Source: Smittia aterrima
Lineage: Eukaryota > Arthropoda > Insecta > Diptera > Chironomidae
NCBI GenBank assembly: GCA_033063855.1
Contig: CP093829.1
Span: 3,420,243 to 3,484,242, forward strand
Reading direction: 5' to 3'
DNA: 64,000 nt
Below the pieces are notes generated by a model. It made no database searches and had not been told where the DNA came from. It saw only the letters and a program-made list of their open reading frames with translations. Each line of letters begins with the position of its first letter. Positions within the stretch are counted from its first letter, which is position 1. The position numbers and the translations under genes are program-made. Shown piece after piece: positions 35,533 through 48,518 of the stretch.

Positions 35533-38155
35533 TCAAATGTAGTCCTGAACGATGTTTTCAATGCTGACAGGTATCGAAAGTTCCTTAAGCAAACTGTTCC
35601 CCGAGTCAATGAACTGTTTGGAACAAAGAAAATGAATTTATTCATTCGCAATTGAGAGGGGTGGAAAATGTCATTCATTACCTTCTGAACAGTGTCCTTA
35701 TAGTTTTCTCCTTTGTCCATGAGATCTAATACGTCTTGAATATCTTTTTGAACGCTCGCGTAGTCTTTGATAATTTCCACTTCAAGTTCATAAGCAGTTT
35801 CATCCAACATATAAATACATCTGGGAATTTAAAAATAAATTAAAGAATATTTTGTGAAATAAAAAAATGTTTTCTTACTTGAACTCCATATCGACACAGC
35901 TAAGAATAAATCCAATGAAAGGGTTATTGGAAGCAAATTGTAGTTGCATTTCAGCTTGAGTCTTAAGATCCGTTCTGGAGGGAATAGGCGGAAACGAAGG
36001 ATGCGAATGGAACCAGCCTTTAACGAAAAAAAGAAATTAATAAAATGAATTGTTGATTTTAATTTCCATTTCTCACCTAAGAGTTCACATCCTTCATCAA
36101 TGAGTTTACACGATTGCTCAACTTGTGATACGGGACACATCTCGCAGTTGATGGCTGTTTGGTTTGATGTTCGACAAGGTTTATATCTTGTTAAAGAAAG
36201 TTTATTTTGTCCAATGCATTTTCCTCCTAGAAAGCCCATGATTTCTAGTTTTGAGGACAGAGCGTGAAAGTAGAGACAGAACAGGCAGGAAAGGCTGATT
36301 GAGACCTGAAAATTTATGGAATTTATTAAAATCTTAATTCATTCAAAGGAAACATGTTCAACTCACTTGAAATGGCGCCGCAATGTCCCTCGAAAACTGT
36401 TGGCATTTTACCAGCTCAAACTGTGTTCGATGCATTGTCCTGGACTTGATTCTGTTTATCATGGAATCTGATTCTGAGATCTCATCGGCTCCATCATGTG
36501 AGATAGTGAAGTTTGAGTCATGAGCGCTGGCGGAAAAGTTTCGAATTCTTTGTTTCTTTTCAGTGGCGGGTCCTATTCGATTATTTTGACTTTTGTTCTT
36601 TATATTTTGTTGAAAAAGTTCATAAAGAACTTTCAGCGGACGAATCCAATTAACCTCGGGACAGCCAAAGTTAATGACTAGAGAGAATCGATTTTTAATA
36701 AAAGCAAATATTTGAATTTCAAACTTAATTACCTCCGGTCTGCTCCAGCATTGTGTGAATTCTGCTGATGCAATTAACGTCCCCGCACTTTCTCAAACCA
36801 TTCCTCGACACCGTCTTAGACAAATAGCTAGGTTTGTACTGGTTCCACATCGCGATGATGTGATTTCTGATTTTCAAATATCGCTCTGGTGTCTTCGTTG
36901 GCCTTTGAACAAAATATTCTGAATGAATGAACTGCTCTAGCTTCGAAATGTTGGACGCTTCAAGGACAATTTCAGTTTGGGGAATATCACAACTGTTCAG
37001 CAAGTTAAAAGTTTCTTCGTCATTATCAGCTAGTTCCTGGATCTGTCGTAAAGTTTCTGTGTAATCACTTTGTAATGGAGAATCGACGTCATCCCTTTGC
37101 AGAGGTGAGTCACTTTCTTGAATATGAGAATTATCAAGCGTCCAGCTATCGTCAACTGAGATTTCATTGGAACTCTCATCGGGCTCGTCATAAGTTGGTG
37201 CCAATTGAATATCGAAATCTTCCTCTGAATTCGATAAAATGTCGACTTCAATATCACTGTCGGCTTTCAATACTCTAATGATCTCTCCCGAGTTTTTCGG
37301 ATCAACGATAGGCTTGGGCTTTTGAGGAATATAGTTAACTGGAACCGTTGGTGGTTTCTTGGATTGAGAAGTCTTTTTCACAACAATTGGTTTCACTTGT
37401 TTAACTTTCTTAGGTCGCTGTTTACTCTCCCGAGCCATTGCTTGAGCCTTTCTCTTCTGTATTGCTTTAATCTTGTTTTTAAAAATCTTCATGGTGTGTG
37501 CATTTAGCACGAAGTTAGTTGGTTTGAAGTTGACTGTTTGTCGAAACTTTGATGATGGCAGAGGTTGTGATGAAGATGAAGGCAGTGGTGAGGAGTTAGT
37601 TGATTCGTATGATTTTTGTGCCTTCAATCGATGATGATTTGTCTTCAAGAGACTTCTGTTCACTGTTAGCGTCTGTTTGAACTTGGGTTCACTCTTGGGC
37701 AAGAGAATGCTTCGCGGATGTTGTTGTGATGAAACTCCATTGGAAGGTGTAAAGCTTTCTATCGTTTCCTCGACTATCGTGACGACTTCCTCAGTTCCAA
37801 ATGGTATGTTCTCATCAAAAATCAGTTCAGATCCTCCGATACCATCGCAAACATCACGTTCATCGTCATAATTCACCTCTTGACTATAAAAAATTTCAGT
37901 TATTTATGAAAAGTTTATTCTTAACAAAACTTACCAGTCGGAGCCGTCATTTATCCAAAGTGGATAATCTGACGCGAGCATCTCTGATATATTTGATTCG
38001 GACCTGGAAAATGCGCAATATTTTTCATTTAAAAATCTGATGAATGGAGAGAAGTCTGGGCTTGAATTTATTCGAACTCACGTCACACTCTTCTCAGTTA
38101 GCATCACTGTGGTGTAGTCGGAGATGATATCAACATCTTCCTCTTCATTTTCCAT
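35533..38155 (-). CDS. MYSM1: MYSM1-like histone H2A deubiquitinase (SWIRM + JAMM)
   Basis: JAMM metalloprotease of the MYSM1 (2A-DUB) type, which removes ubiquitin from histone H2A in chromatin. Start ATG 38155 (MENEEEDVDIISDYTTVMLT). The N-terminal half is disordered and Ser/Pro/Lys-rich. A SWIRM domain follows (EYFVQRPTKTPERYLKIRNH, then VSRNGLRKCGDVNCISRIHT), and then the MPN domain with catalytic Glu in EIMGFLGG and the zinc motif WFHSHPSFPPIPSRTD, which fits HxHx7Sx2D. The short C-terminal helix region ends IENIVQDYI. I see no Trp-rich SANT/Myb domain, which human MYSM1 carries before SWIRM. Shares a 278 bp divergent promoter with EI24. Confidence 0.88.
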
Positions 38156-38433
38156 CTTTATTTTGCTGCAATCGATTTAGGAACTGCAATTTCAAATAAT
38201 ACTTTTGTTTATAAACAAACTTTGTGAGAAGTTGCTTTGATTTATCCACCAGATGGAGTATCACAAAGTTTCTCGAAAATAGTGACATCTGGTGGTTCTT
38301 CAATGGACTGATTATTTTATTTTTACGACGAACCACAATATTTTTAAAACGCTGCTGGCGTTGAGCTTCTATTCTAACTTGACAGCCGAGCACGAATCAA
38401 TCATTTTACTTCCAAATTTTCACTCGCGATTTC
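38156..38433. promoter_or_regulatory. Divergent promoter, MYSM1-like / EI24
   Basis: 278 bp between opposite start codons. No specific element recognised. Confidence 0.45.
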
Positions 38434-39646
38434 ATGGAGAGCTTAAAGGTAAGTTGTCAATCAAATCATAAATATTTATGTTTTCATCGAATTATTTCAT
38501 CTCAGCTGATTAGCCTGAGCTTCGGCGAAGGTTTGCTGGACTCGCTGAAGAACATTGTCGTCGTGTTTTACTTAGATAGTGAAATGAACAAGAAGCTGGC
38601 GGCAAAGACTGAAAAAGCGGCAGCAGATCCTTCGAAGAAATCAAGCCGAGACAAAGAGAAGAAGGCTGAGTATGATTTTTCATTATCGTCATAGGTCATA
38701 GTTTTAACTTTAATCCCGAACTATTTTTTTTAGGAAAAAATCAAATGTCAGAGCGAGAGTTTTTCAGTGTTCGCTTTTGAATGGCGGCATTTTTCTTCTC
38801 AGCATCTTGCTGTTCGATTATGTGTTGATACCTTTCCTCGAAACCATAATCCATTACTTGTTAGGACAATCTGCATTCGGCTGGGCCACAACGAAGGCTT
38901 CACTTTCGTTTATCTTCTCGTTTATTTGGGTGGTTCCGCTATTTCTTCTATCAAAGGTCATCAACACGTTTTGGTTTCAAGATATCGCTGATGCAGCTTA
39001 CAACTTCCGAAAAGGAAGACCAACTTTGATCCCTTCGTTAAGTAAACTTTTGGCTGACGTCGTGTTTTCTCTGATCGTTCAATCATTGTTCTTGTTCCAA
39101 GTAAGTTTAGTTCTTTTACGTGTTGATTATCAATAATTTCTTTTCATTTCTTTTGCAGAGCATGGCAGTTAATTATGTTCCATACGTTGGACGACTTTTC
39201 TGCTTTCTTCACATATGCATACTCTACTCTCTCTATTCATTCGAGTATAAATGGTTCAATCAAGGGTATGAGCTTCATAAGCGATTGATGTTTATCGAGA
39301 CGAACTGGCCTTATTTTATTGGTTTTGGCTTCGCCCTTGCTCTGCCAAGTCAGTTTTGCGATTCGTTTATGATCAACGGGTGCTTGTTTTCAATGTTCTT
39401 CCCACTCTTTATCATTAGCTCGAACGAGAGCTCGCCTAAGCAAAGAATGTAAGATTTAAATTTATTTGCTTTAATTTCGTGTTGATGATGAATTCTTCTT
39501 TTCACAGAGATTTTCCAGTGAAGTTCTTCTCATTGGTTGTTACCATCTCAAACAGCGTAGTAAGTCGAAGATTAAAGAACAATCCTCCTGCAGCGCCTCG
39601 ACCATCGGCAACGCTTCGACCATCATCAACTCCAACAAGAAATTAA
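38434..39646 (+). CDS. EI24: EI24 (PIG8) homologue, ER membrane autophagy protein
   Basis: Homologue of etoposide-induced 2.4, a multi-pass ER membrane protein needed for autophagy. A tiny first exon (38434-38450, encoding MESLK) splices to LISLSFGEGLLDSLKNIVVV. Later exons are about 38506-38668, 38734-39100, 39159-39449 and 39508-39646. Family blocks visible: RVFQCSLLNGGIFLLSILLF, GQSAFGWATTKASLSFIFSF, SMAVNYVPYVGRLFCFLHIC, YSFEYKWFNQG and NWPYFIGFGFALALP. Several TM helices are obvious. The tail is basic/proline-rich (NNPPAAPRPSATLRPSSTPT). The gene is convergent with ATAD1 across 289 bp. Confidence 0.92.
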
Positions 39647-39935
39647 ATCAGTTGAAATAAATCACAAGAGCCTGCTTAAAAGTTCGATACGCTTAAAAGT
39701 TTTTTTGTTCGAAATGAAATAGAATGATAAGTTCTATGACGACTTAAATGACAAACCATAATAAATCTTGTTTTTTAGTGACGTTTAGTGTTTTCCTTTC
39801 AATAAAATATATTTTCTAAGACGTTCTAATTCAAACAATGAATTTTCTTGCTCAACTCTTTAAAATATATTTCTTAAGTTCTACCAAGAAAACTTCGAAT
39901 GCATCTCTATCTGGTCGCGACTTGATTGCTTCGAA

Positions 39936-41300
39936 TTAATCCAAATCTGATCTCATTTCTAATCCCATTAGTCCCGTATGCATTTTAGACAATTTCATTT
40001 TTTGTAGGGATGACATTAAATCTTCCATTGTAATTTCGGGAAGTGTTGTGTTCGTTGCGCTTTCCGTAAGTGGATTCTCTTGTGCCATTTGGTATCTCTC
40101 CTCCAGCTCATCCTCGTTCTCACGCAAAAATGACCTAATTCGGTAAACAGAAGCGTTTCGACAAAGTTCGCGCAGGTCACTGCCCGAGAAAGTGTTTGTT
40201 ACTTTAGCTAATTGCATGAAATTTACGCTCGATGACACTTTCTCGTTTTCAAGAATGAGTTTTAAGATTTTAAGTCTCTGTTCCTCGCTGGGCAGTGCGA
40301 CGTGGAACTGTGCGGGCATTCGTCTTAAAATAGCCTTGTCGAGATCTCCCGGTCGATTCGTTGCGCCCATTACGATGACAGTTGACCCATTTTCTGTACA
40401 TAGCTGAAATTTTAAAATCAATAAATTAAGGTTCAAGGTAAATCATTCAGTTTTCCACTTACCCCATCCCAGAGCATCATAAATTGAGTTTTCATCATCG
40501 CTGTAGCTTCATGATCGTTTGTATTTCGCGATCTTAAGAACGAATCAATTTCGTCGATGAAAATTATACACGGTTGGATCTTTATAGCTAATGTGAACAC
40601 TGCTGATGCAAGTTTCTGTGATTCTCCGTACCATTTGTCAGTAAGCATCGCCACATCGAGATTGATGAATCTCATTCCAGCCTCTTTGGCTGTTGCCTTT
40701 GCAATAAGTGTTTTGCCACAACCTTAAAGGATAATTATGAATATCTTGGATAAGTTTTGAATGAATGAATCTTACCAGGTGGTCCATGTAGAAGAACTCC
40801 TTTAGGAGCTTGGTAAAGCGTAGAGTTTTGGAACATTCCGCGATGTCTCACAGGAAGGACGACGCTCTCTTTCAGCTCGCTGATGACGCTGTCCAAACCA
40901 GCAATATCCTTCCAGCTTACTTTGATGTCATCGGGAACGACTAGATGGGCTGCTATAACCATTTCATATTCGGACAGGTTCGATAAGCTTCCCTCCTTAA
41001 TTCCCAACCTAAATACAAAGATTTCAGTTGATGATGCAATTTTATCGATTTTCTGTAATGCTATCAGTTACCGCTTTAATAATCCCTCTGCCTTCTTCTT
41101 TGCATTCTTTTTAGCTTTGCACGTTGGATCAATTTGATTAATCATCCTAAAATTTAGGCAAATCACTTTTATTAAGAAATTTTCATTTAGTTTTTTGAAG
41201 TTTCTTACCATTTCACTGAGAAGTAGGTTGCTAATGACACCAGTGACACTCTAACCACCATCTGCAGCACCTCATTACGGCTTAAGTCAACTCCAGACAT
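39936..41300 (-). CDS. nmd: ATAD1/Msp1 AAA ATPase (nmd-like)
   Basis: Tail-anchored-protein extractase of mitochondria and peroxisomes (Msp1/ATAD1; fly nmd). Start ATG 41300; the N-terminus MSGVDLSRNEVLQMVVRVSL runs into a single TM helix (VSLVSLATYFSV). The linker helix and AAA module follow: Walker A GPPGCGKT, split by an intron after GPPG; Walker B CIIFIDEID; arginine-finger region with GATNRPGDLDKAILRRMP; C-terminal helices FSGSDLRELCRNASVYRIR. Exons about 41300-41208, 41150-41075, 41008-40776, 40723-40465, 40405-39936. Length about 380 residues, normal for the family. The pore loop KWYGES has the expected aromatic pair. Confidence 0.94.
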
Positions 41301-42021
41301 CTTTCCCGTTTTAAGAGATTTTGTGAATTTAATAAAATTTTTACAATGAATTTGCTTGAATTTGCTTGAGTCTCGTTCGTAGACTACGCAGCGAAAATAA
41401 GAATTTGATCCCCCCGCCAAAGTCTTTGTTGCTGGTTTTGTTTTTAAATTGAATCTCATTTAGTGGGAATATATTAATTGAAAATCTTAATTTTGATGGA
41501 AAAGAATTGAACGTAATTAATGAACAAACCTTGAAATTCAAGGGACGTTCAACTAAAAACGAAGAATTAAAAAAGTTTTTTCTTCTCAAGTTTTTGGTTG
41601 CTGCTGCAAGCTCTCTTATGAAAATAAACTAATCATCCGGCACTTCAAAAGGCTCTATAACTCTGGCTGACCAAGTGAGTAGTAACTCAGCTGCTACAAG
41701 TTGTCATTGCAAGGAATTTAACTTTCTCCACAATTGCGAAAAGAAAACGGAAATCGATTTGTGTGTTAATTCGCGACAATAAATTCCAAATTTATCAGTT
41801 GAACAATCCACACAAAAGTCGATTCCCTTTTTATATGGAGTTATTACGTTTGTAGTGAAGCTTAAGTTATAAGGAAACCATTTATCATGATTCTATTAAT
41901 ACCAAAACAAATCTTTAGTTTCAGCTTCATCCGAGAGTTTCTTTAATTATTTGTTTGTTATGAGAATGCTCGTGAATTAGAAGATTCTATGTACTTGAGT
42001 CTTAATTAGAGAAAAACCAAA
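41301..42021. other. Divergent spacer, ATAD1 / Ser-rich gene
   Basis: 721 bp with no coding exon supported. Must hold the promoters of ATAD1 (-) and the gene starting at 42022 (+). Confidence 0.5.
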
Positions 42022-44567
42022 ATGGACTTAAGTATAATAGCCGATGAGCAAATGCTCGAAATGGATGATTCATTTCTGTAAGTCGTCATATTTATCATTT
42101 TTATTTTAGTTCGACATTTCTTTATTGAATGTTCTTGTTCTTCTTGTTGTTAAACAAACAATTATGATGTCAATGTTGCATATTTCAGATTGTCCAAACC
42201 TGAGGCAATGGACGATGAAGTTACACAAATTCTAAAGAAGTGGAACCTCACCAGTCCCTCTCCAAAAAAATCACTCGCAAATGAAGGAATTGGATTAGCA
42301 AATGAAACGTTTGACTCGAGAACCTTCACTAGACCGAAACGAAGAATTTTCCCATCGAACAGTCAATCCGAGTCTGAGTCAATTGAGTCGGGAGTAAGTT
42401 TTTGCAATTATTTCTTATCAACGTTATCGCTAACAAAACATTTGTTCACAGATTGCATCAATAAATCTTCAGGTTGGAGGACCGATGTCATCATTCAGCC
42501 CAAAATTCATGCAGAAGAGTTGGCTTAACGATGTTTCGCCACCAAGTTCGATCTGCACATCAATGGACTTCCAAAACGTTGACAATATGTTGAACAGCCT
42601 TATCACAAGTAGCGACTTTTCAGATGTTAGCTTCTTACTCAACGGAAATGATACACACAACACAATTAAAGAAGTCAACGCAACCGTGACATTAGAGAAC
42701 GTTTCCCCGACCAAGAGTTTAACTCGCAATCTTATGGATTTCACTTTTGATGTTACTAAAACCGATCAACTTCGCTCCAGTGGAACATTCATTGCCGACA
42801 CAGAGCCACCGATGAAGGAATTTGGAATTAACAATGCGGACATAACACTGTGCGAATCTACAGAAAACATCGATAGCAAAAATTTAACTTACAATGCTTA
42901 TACGAATGGTGGAAACTTAACGTGGGACAAGATACAAGAACATCAGAATATGTTAAACAATACAATCGTGCAATCGACTCCAGTGCACGCTGCAACTGAT
43001 GTTAGTGGGATGAAGAAGAACTTTGATCATGAGATGTCACCTATCAGTAGATCGCAGCTCGCTGGAGATAGCGACGATGAAGAAGAAGTTGTCATTAGAA
43101 GTCTAAAGTCAAGACGACTTGTGAATGACGTGACAATCGATGATTACAGAAACTCGATGGAAGATCAATGCGAATTTCTATTGAACGAAGAAACGATTAA
43201 ACTGAGCTCAAGAGTTTGTGGAGACTCCTTCGATAATCTTGAGATGAAATCCGAAAAAGACTTTGATAAAATGCTTGACAGTTTCAATGTGAAAAAGTCT
43301 TTGGAGAGCGAGAAGCTTCTTCAATCAGTCGACCACATTAAACAACGTCATTCGCTAATAAACTTTGAGAAACAACGTGAGGAGAAACTCAAAGTCAAGG
43401 ATGACGATAGTGACAATAAGACTCAGTATGAAGCAATGAGCAAAAGCAATGAAAGATTGCTGCGGCGTTCGAGACTCTACGATGATGTTAATCTGCAGTT
43501 ACAAAAACAACAAATCGAAACATCTTACGATGCCAGCAACACACAAGATGCCAATAATGTTGATCAAGACGATGTCATTGATAAGAACAATCGAGATCGT
43601 TTCAAGACAATTAAATTAAATAAGAAACTTCAGAGTGGCATGGTGATTGTTAATGATAAAGCTGAGGTACTAAGCACAGATGAAGCCTCCACAAGTCCTG
43701 GCGCTAACAAAGAACGTCAGAACCAGTTAAATCAGAAGACACAAGAATGTGAAGAAGTAGAATTTAAGCGACCAACACCAGCGCCATCGAGAATGTCGAA
43801 GTTTGGCTTTTCCCGTCCCACTTATAGCAGCCGTCAAGATTTGAATTTGCCATTGAAAGCAAGCTCAACTGATAGCTTAGATAATGATGGTCCACGAACA
43901 GTTGTGACTTCAAACATAAAGTCACCGATGGGCATCAAGTCAAAATCTATTCACAATTTGATGTTTAATGGAAGTGCTGGTCAACACGCTAACCGAATGG
44001 GCAGTTATGGAAATCTGAAGCTCAGTGGTGCTACTACAAAATCACAGTCTAGTTTAAAAGGTTCTAGAGCTTCGTCACTTGTTAGACAAGATGATCAAGG
44101 TTTTAAGGTAAAAAATTGATTTCATGTTTCTGATGAATTCGAACGCTACAAAAAGAAATTCTTTGTTAAAGGTACCGGCATCTTCATACAACAATTCACA
44201 TGCATCTCAAGTACGTGCACCAACAAGCCGTAAGACATCACTTGTTCGTCCTTCTTCAGGCTACTATGGAAATGTTAGGCAACTGAATTCAGATAATGAA
44301 TCAGGATGTGTAAGAAGAAAAAAATTGGCAACGCAATCGAAACAATTTATTTGATATATAATATTTTTGCAGAGTCTTTCATCATCTTCGGCAAGTTCTC
44401 GAAATAGCGTAGCAGCGGATCACCTTCCGATTGCTGAAGATATCAACTCTAGAAAAGCCGTCGTGACTGGAACAATTCCGAAAGCCTCCGGATTGAGACT
44501 GCCATCCAATCTTCGCGCGCCTCAAGCAAGAAGTGGCTTGCCGCGCCCTACGATTGTTAAGAGATAA
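42022..44567 (+). CDS. Unrecognised Ser-rich protein with basic C-terminal tail
   Basis: About 740-residue protein with exons 42022-42077, 42189-42393, 42452-44107, 44172-44309 and 44373-44567; frame is kept across all junctions. I do not recognise the family. The N-terminus (MDLSIIADEQMLEMDDSFLL) and the following EVTQILKKWNLTSPSPKKS look conserved, with Cdk-type SP/TP sites. The middle is acidic and Asn/Asp-rich with a coiled-coil patch around HIKQRHSLINFEKQREEKLK. The C-terminal 250 residues are basic and Ser/Pro/Arg-rich (APSRMSKFGFSRPTYSSRQD; SGLRLPSNLRAPQARSGLPR), a composition typical of microtubule-binding regions. A mitotic or spindle-associated role is a guess from composition only. 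Confidence 0.7.
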
Positions 44568-45364
44568 GCGATATTTTCATCGTTCATAGTTAAATATGTT
44601 TAAATCGCTTTTGTCAACGCAACCTTTTTTATAAGCTTTGCATTTTTTGAAACATTTTTTTTTAGATTCTCCTGTTGCTTACATGAACCTTGTTAATTCT
44701 CGATTAATTTTTTGATTTTCTACCTAGGAAGCAACCTAGTAAGAATAACTCTAAAATACATTCAATATGTGCCCATACACGAACTGAAATCTTTAAGGAC
44801 AAAATTATCAAACGAGAGTCCAGAATCAATCAAACAATCAAGTGTTGATGAGAACAGTCCTTCTTTTGTATATCAAAAGCTGCAATGACTGTGATAAAAA
44901 TCGTTTTTTTTACATGAGACTCCACTCGCATACTCCAATCTAACAAAAAAACTATTTCATAACATACAAACTAACTTTTATGTCGCTGAACGTTCTAATG
45001 ATTTATCAAATAAATTCATCCAGTATGATACCTTAATCAAAAGCTTTTGTTTCACTGTAAATGTTTAGAGAAGAAGAAAAAGATTGAGCTTTATGGTTTT
45101 AGAACGAAGCCAGATATTATTTCTCGTTTATTTGGATTCCTTAATTATTAACTTTCCTTAAAATCTATTACACTTTGATGACTCGGTGATGTTCTACAAT
45201 TTCCACTAATTTGCAAGATATTTAACGACGAACAAGGGATTAATTGATTACGCAACTGATCTCTGCGCGTTGCCTTTCAATGGAAGTTTATCATCAAGAG
45301 TTGTTGAATCTGCATTTTAAAACCGATCTTTTTGTTTACAGTGCGTTGCAAATTAAAAGGAAAT
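44568..45364. other. Convergent 3' UTR spacer before GAPDH
   Basis: About 800 bp, AT-rich, between two convergent stop codons. No exon or repeat recognised. Confidence 0.5.
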
Positions 45365-46363
45365 TTAATCCTTGGATTGCATGTACTTGATGAGATCGAC
45401 AACACGGTTGGAGTAACCGAATTCGTTGTCGTACCATGAGATGAGCTTGACGAAGTTGTCGTTCAATGGAATACCAGCTGAGGCATCGAAGATCGATGAG
45501 TGAGTGTCGGAAATGAAATCAGATGAGACGACTTCTTCTTCAGTGTATTCCAAGATGCCCTTCATTGGTCCTTCTGCGGCTTCCTTAACCTTCTGCTTGA
45601 TCAAGGCATAAGGTGCTGGCTTAGCGAGACGGACAGTCAAGTCAACGACTGAAACATCAGCAGTTGGGACACGGAAAGCCATACCGGTGAGTTTTCCGTT
45701 CAAAGCTGGGATAACTTTGCCGACAGCCTTGGCAGCGCCAGTGGCAGCTGGAATGATGTTTTGGGCAGCGCCACGTCCATCACGCCACAATTTGCCGGAT
45801 GGTCCGTCAACGGTCTTCTGGGTAGCAGTGGTAGCGTGAACGGTGGTCATCAAACCTTCAATGATCTCGAAGTTATCGTGGATAACCTTAGCCAATGGAG
45901 CCAAGCAGTTGGTGGTGCAAGATGCGTTGGAAACGATCTTCATGTCTGGCTTGTAGGCATCCAAGTTGACACCAACGACGAACATTGGTGCGTCAGCTGA
46001 TGGAGCTGAGATGATAACCTTCTTGGCTCCTCCGTCGAAGTGAGCAGCAGCGGTGGCAAGAGTGGTGAAGACTCCAGTGGATTCAACAATGTATTCAGCT
46101 CCAGCCGAGGACCACTTGATGGCTTTTGGGTCACGCTCATTGAAGACGGTGATCTTCTTTCCGTTGATGACAAGGAATCCTCCTTCAGCCTTAACCTCTC
46201 CCTTGAAACGTCCGTGAGTGGAATCGAACTTGAACATGTAGACCATGTAGTCCAATCCAATGAATGGATCGTTGACAGCGACAACATCAGCTCCCTTTTC
46301 AATGGCAGCGCGGAGGACCAAACGTCCAATACGTCCGAAACCGTTGATACCAATCTTCGACAT
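45365..46363 (-). CDS. Gapdh: Glyceraldehyde-3-phosphate dehydrogenase
   Basis: Complete 332-residue glycolytic GAPDH in a single coding exon. The NAD-binding start MSKIGINGFGRIGRLVLRAA and the catalytic SNASCTTNCLAP (nucleophilic Cys) are intact, as are the His-bearing TTVHATTATQKTVDGPS and the phosphate-binding segments. The C-terminus is SWYDNEFGYSNRVVDLIKYM. Coding bases are noticeably richer in G+C and use common codons, as expected for a highly expressed gene. A splice acceptor (tctttccag) near 46406 indicates a 5' UTR intron, with a short untranslated leader from about 46406 to 46364. Confidence 0.97.
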   Translation of the reverse strand: MSKIGINGFGRIGRLVLRAAIEKGADVVAVNDPFIGLDYMVYMFKFDSTHGRFKGEVKAEGGFLVINGKKITVFNERDPKAIKWSSAGAEYIVESTGVFTTLATAAAHFDGGAKKVIISAPSADAPMFVVGVNLDAYKPDMKIVSNASCTTNCLAPLAKVIHDNFEIIEGLMTTVHATTATQKTVDGPSGKLWRDGRGAAQNIIPAATGAAKAVGKVIPALNGKLTGMAFRVPTADVSVVDLTVRLAKPAPYALIKQKVKEAAEGPMKGILEYTEEEVVSSDFISDTHSSIFDASAGIPLNDNFVKLISWYDNEFGYSNRVVDLIKYMQSKD

Positions 46364-48518
46364 TATGCACGGGTTTGCTTAGTTTGCTTGGAGATAAGAT
46401 AAGAAGCTGGAAAGAGATGGAAGAACGAAAACAAAATCGTTAAGTTTAGTTTTAGATTTGACTTTCGGATTCACAAAAATTTTTAATGCCAAGGTCAGAA
46501 GGAAATAATTTCAAGTGATGGCGACCAACTCAAGTTGTGTTATCGATTTTTTTTTATTTGTTTCATAACATTCGTGAAATTCTTCTGTGAAGTGGCAATA
46601 TTTTCATTAAAAATCTTTAATTGTTGTCTCGTGAAAGTTGACCGAGAGAAAGAAAATATTTTATTTTGCCACATTTACATCTCACGAACGAAAATGTTCC
46701 CCGGTATCGCGCGTCGTAGCGGTCGTTTGAAGGACGATGAAAAAAAAACGCAACCGGCGTTTTAATCAAGTTTTCTCGAAGATAGATTGAAGAAAATTGG
46801 GTTTCCAATGAATTTGAAGAAGTCTAATGACAAAGTAAACCTTCGAATGCAAAAACGAAATGCAAAGGACTTGTTATGCAATCGAAATTTCCTCGAACAG
46901 AAATCGATTTCGTTTGCAGGCTTTGCCTTCAGTTCTATTCGATTAGAATGCGTCTCTTTGAAATCTAGCATTGATAACAATGACCCTGAATGGCCTTGGT
47001 TTAATTGCAAAAGAACTTTCGAGATGTAATCATCTCAACGTAATAATTAGAAAACTTTTCATTTCATTGTCAAAAACAGAAAAATTGTTTTTCGCACTTC
47101 ACGGAAAAGTTCTCGTCACTCAAATTGATCCAATAATTTCAAGTTTCTCACTTTGGCAATGATTGGAAAATGGAAACACTTCAACTTACTTTGTATTTTG
47201 CGTTATGCCGACTCGACAGCTACTTGCAGAATGAAGCTTGAAAATTTGTTCGCTCAGAACGAGAGGAAGAAAATTCTCAATGTCACCTTGAATCGAGAGA
47301 GAAGAAGGGCTGACAAAGCTTTTTACTCGCGATTTATAAACGCAAACGATATCAAAGTGATTGGGTTGCAACTTCTGGCAATGTTCGGCTGTCGACTTCG
47401 GCTCTCGTGTTCGCTTGGGGGTAATTTTAAATGACGAAGGCTCGTCGTCGACTGCTAAGCTTAGCAATGATTTGAAAAATAACTTTAACGACTCGCGGAT
47501 CATCAAGATTATGATAAGGCGCTGTCAATGAACGTAAGTCTAGCCGCTAGTCTTTGTCGTTATCACTATACACCTCGTATGACATTTTATTTCTCGTAAG
47601 ATTCAAAATCAGAAGAAAAAATATTTTTGTTGACAATCCTTGACCTTGACGATTCACTTTGTGTTGCCCTCTGCTCTCCTTTGACTTTCATTTATTAAAG
47701 TTAAAAGAATTGTTTATGGGAAGTCTCGATTTTATTCGATCACAAACATTATAAAATATCACAAAATAATGTAAACGATAAAGTAAAGATTGAAGATTTT
47801 TTCAAAGAAATTTTTCGTTGGAAGTTGCATTGCGATCAGAATTATCCTCAAGTTGCTGATAATTTCTATTTTTAGACAAGTTTCAAAAATGTTTTTCATA
47901 TAAAAAAGAATTCTTCGGCAGTTGATGTGTTAGTTCCTGAATTTTTCGATAAAAATTTCTTGTTTTATCATCCAACTACGTATCGTGCATTAAATTGACG
48001 TTCATTCAGAAATCTTTTGTGCATCAACGATCTAAACATTTTTCTTTGCATTTTCTGTTTTGTGTTTTAAACAATTGACACATGTCGGAAAATGAAGCTT
48101 GCTATGTTCTATGTCTTAAACTCTATTGTCTATCAATTTAACGCTGAGATAGACCAGAAGAAAGAAATGTTTCTTGAAACAAATGCAAAAGGCTCACAAT
48201 GACTTTTTATCAAAGCGCAACGAAAACATTTGAACAAGTCCTTTTTGTGGTAATATTTGTCTCAACTCAACTTCAATAGCAAGTCATGATTTCCTAACAA
48301 ACTTTTCAATTCCTAACAAAAATTTTTAACATAAAAAGTAGTAAAAAGATATTTTAAAGATATCGACTGACAAACCTAACGCAATCGAAATGCAATAATG
48401 AAAATCAGAAGGCGAAACTTTTTGAGCGACGCGAGAATCGTTTTCGGATTATCCACCGAAGCTTAAAACTAATTTTAATTAATCCTTGCTTTTGCTGAAC
48501 TCGTCTAAAGTTTAACAA
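46364..48518. other. GAPDH 5' UTR intron and promoter; spacer
   Basis: About 2.1 kb. The first 40 bp are GAPDH leader, then a probable 5' UTR intron (acceptor at about 46406), and further upstream the GAPDH promoter and the 3' side of the PFKFB-like gene. Small plus-strand ORFs here have no recognisable similarity and are taken as chance. Confidence 0.5.

Noticed and set aside
45761..46402. Plus- and minus-strand ORFs overlapping GAPDH in other frames
   Set aside because: They are shadows of a strongly biased, highly expressed GAPDH coding exon.
46535..47506. Overlapping ORFs upstream of GAPDH on both strands
   Set aside because: No similarity, low-complexity AT-driven composition, and the region is best explained as GAPDH 5' UTR intron and promoter.
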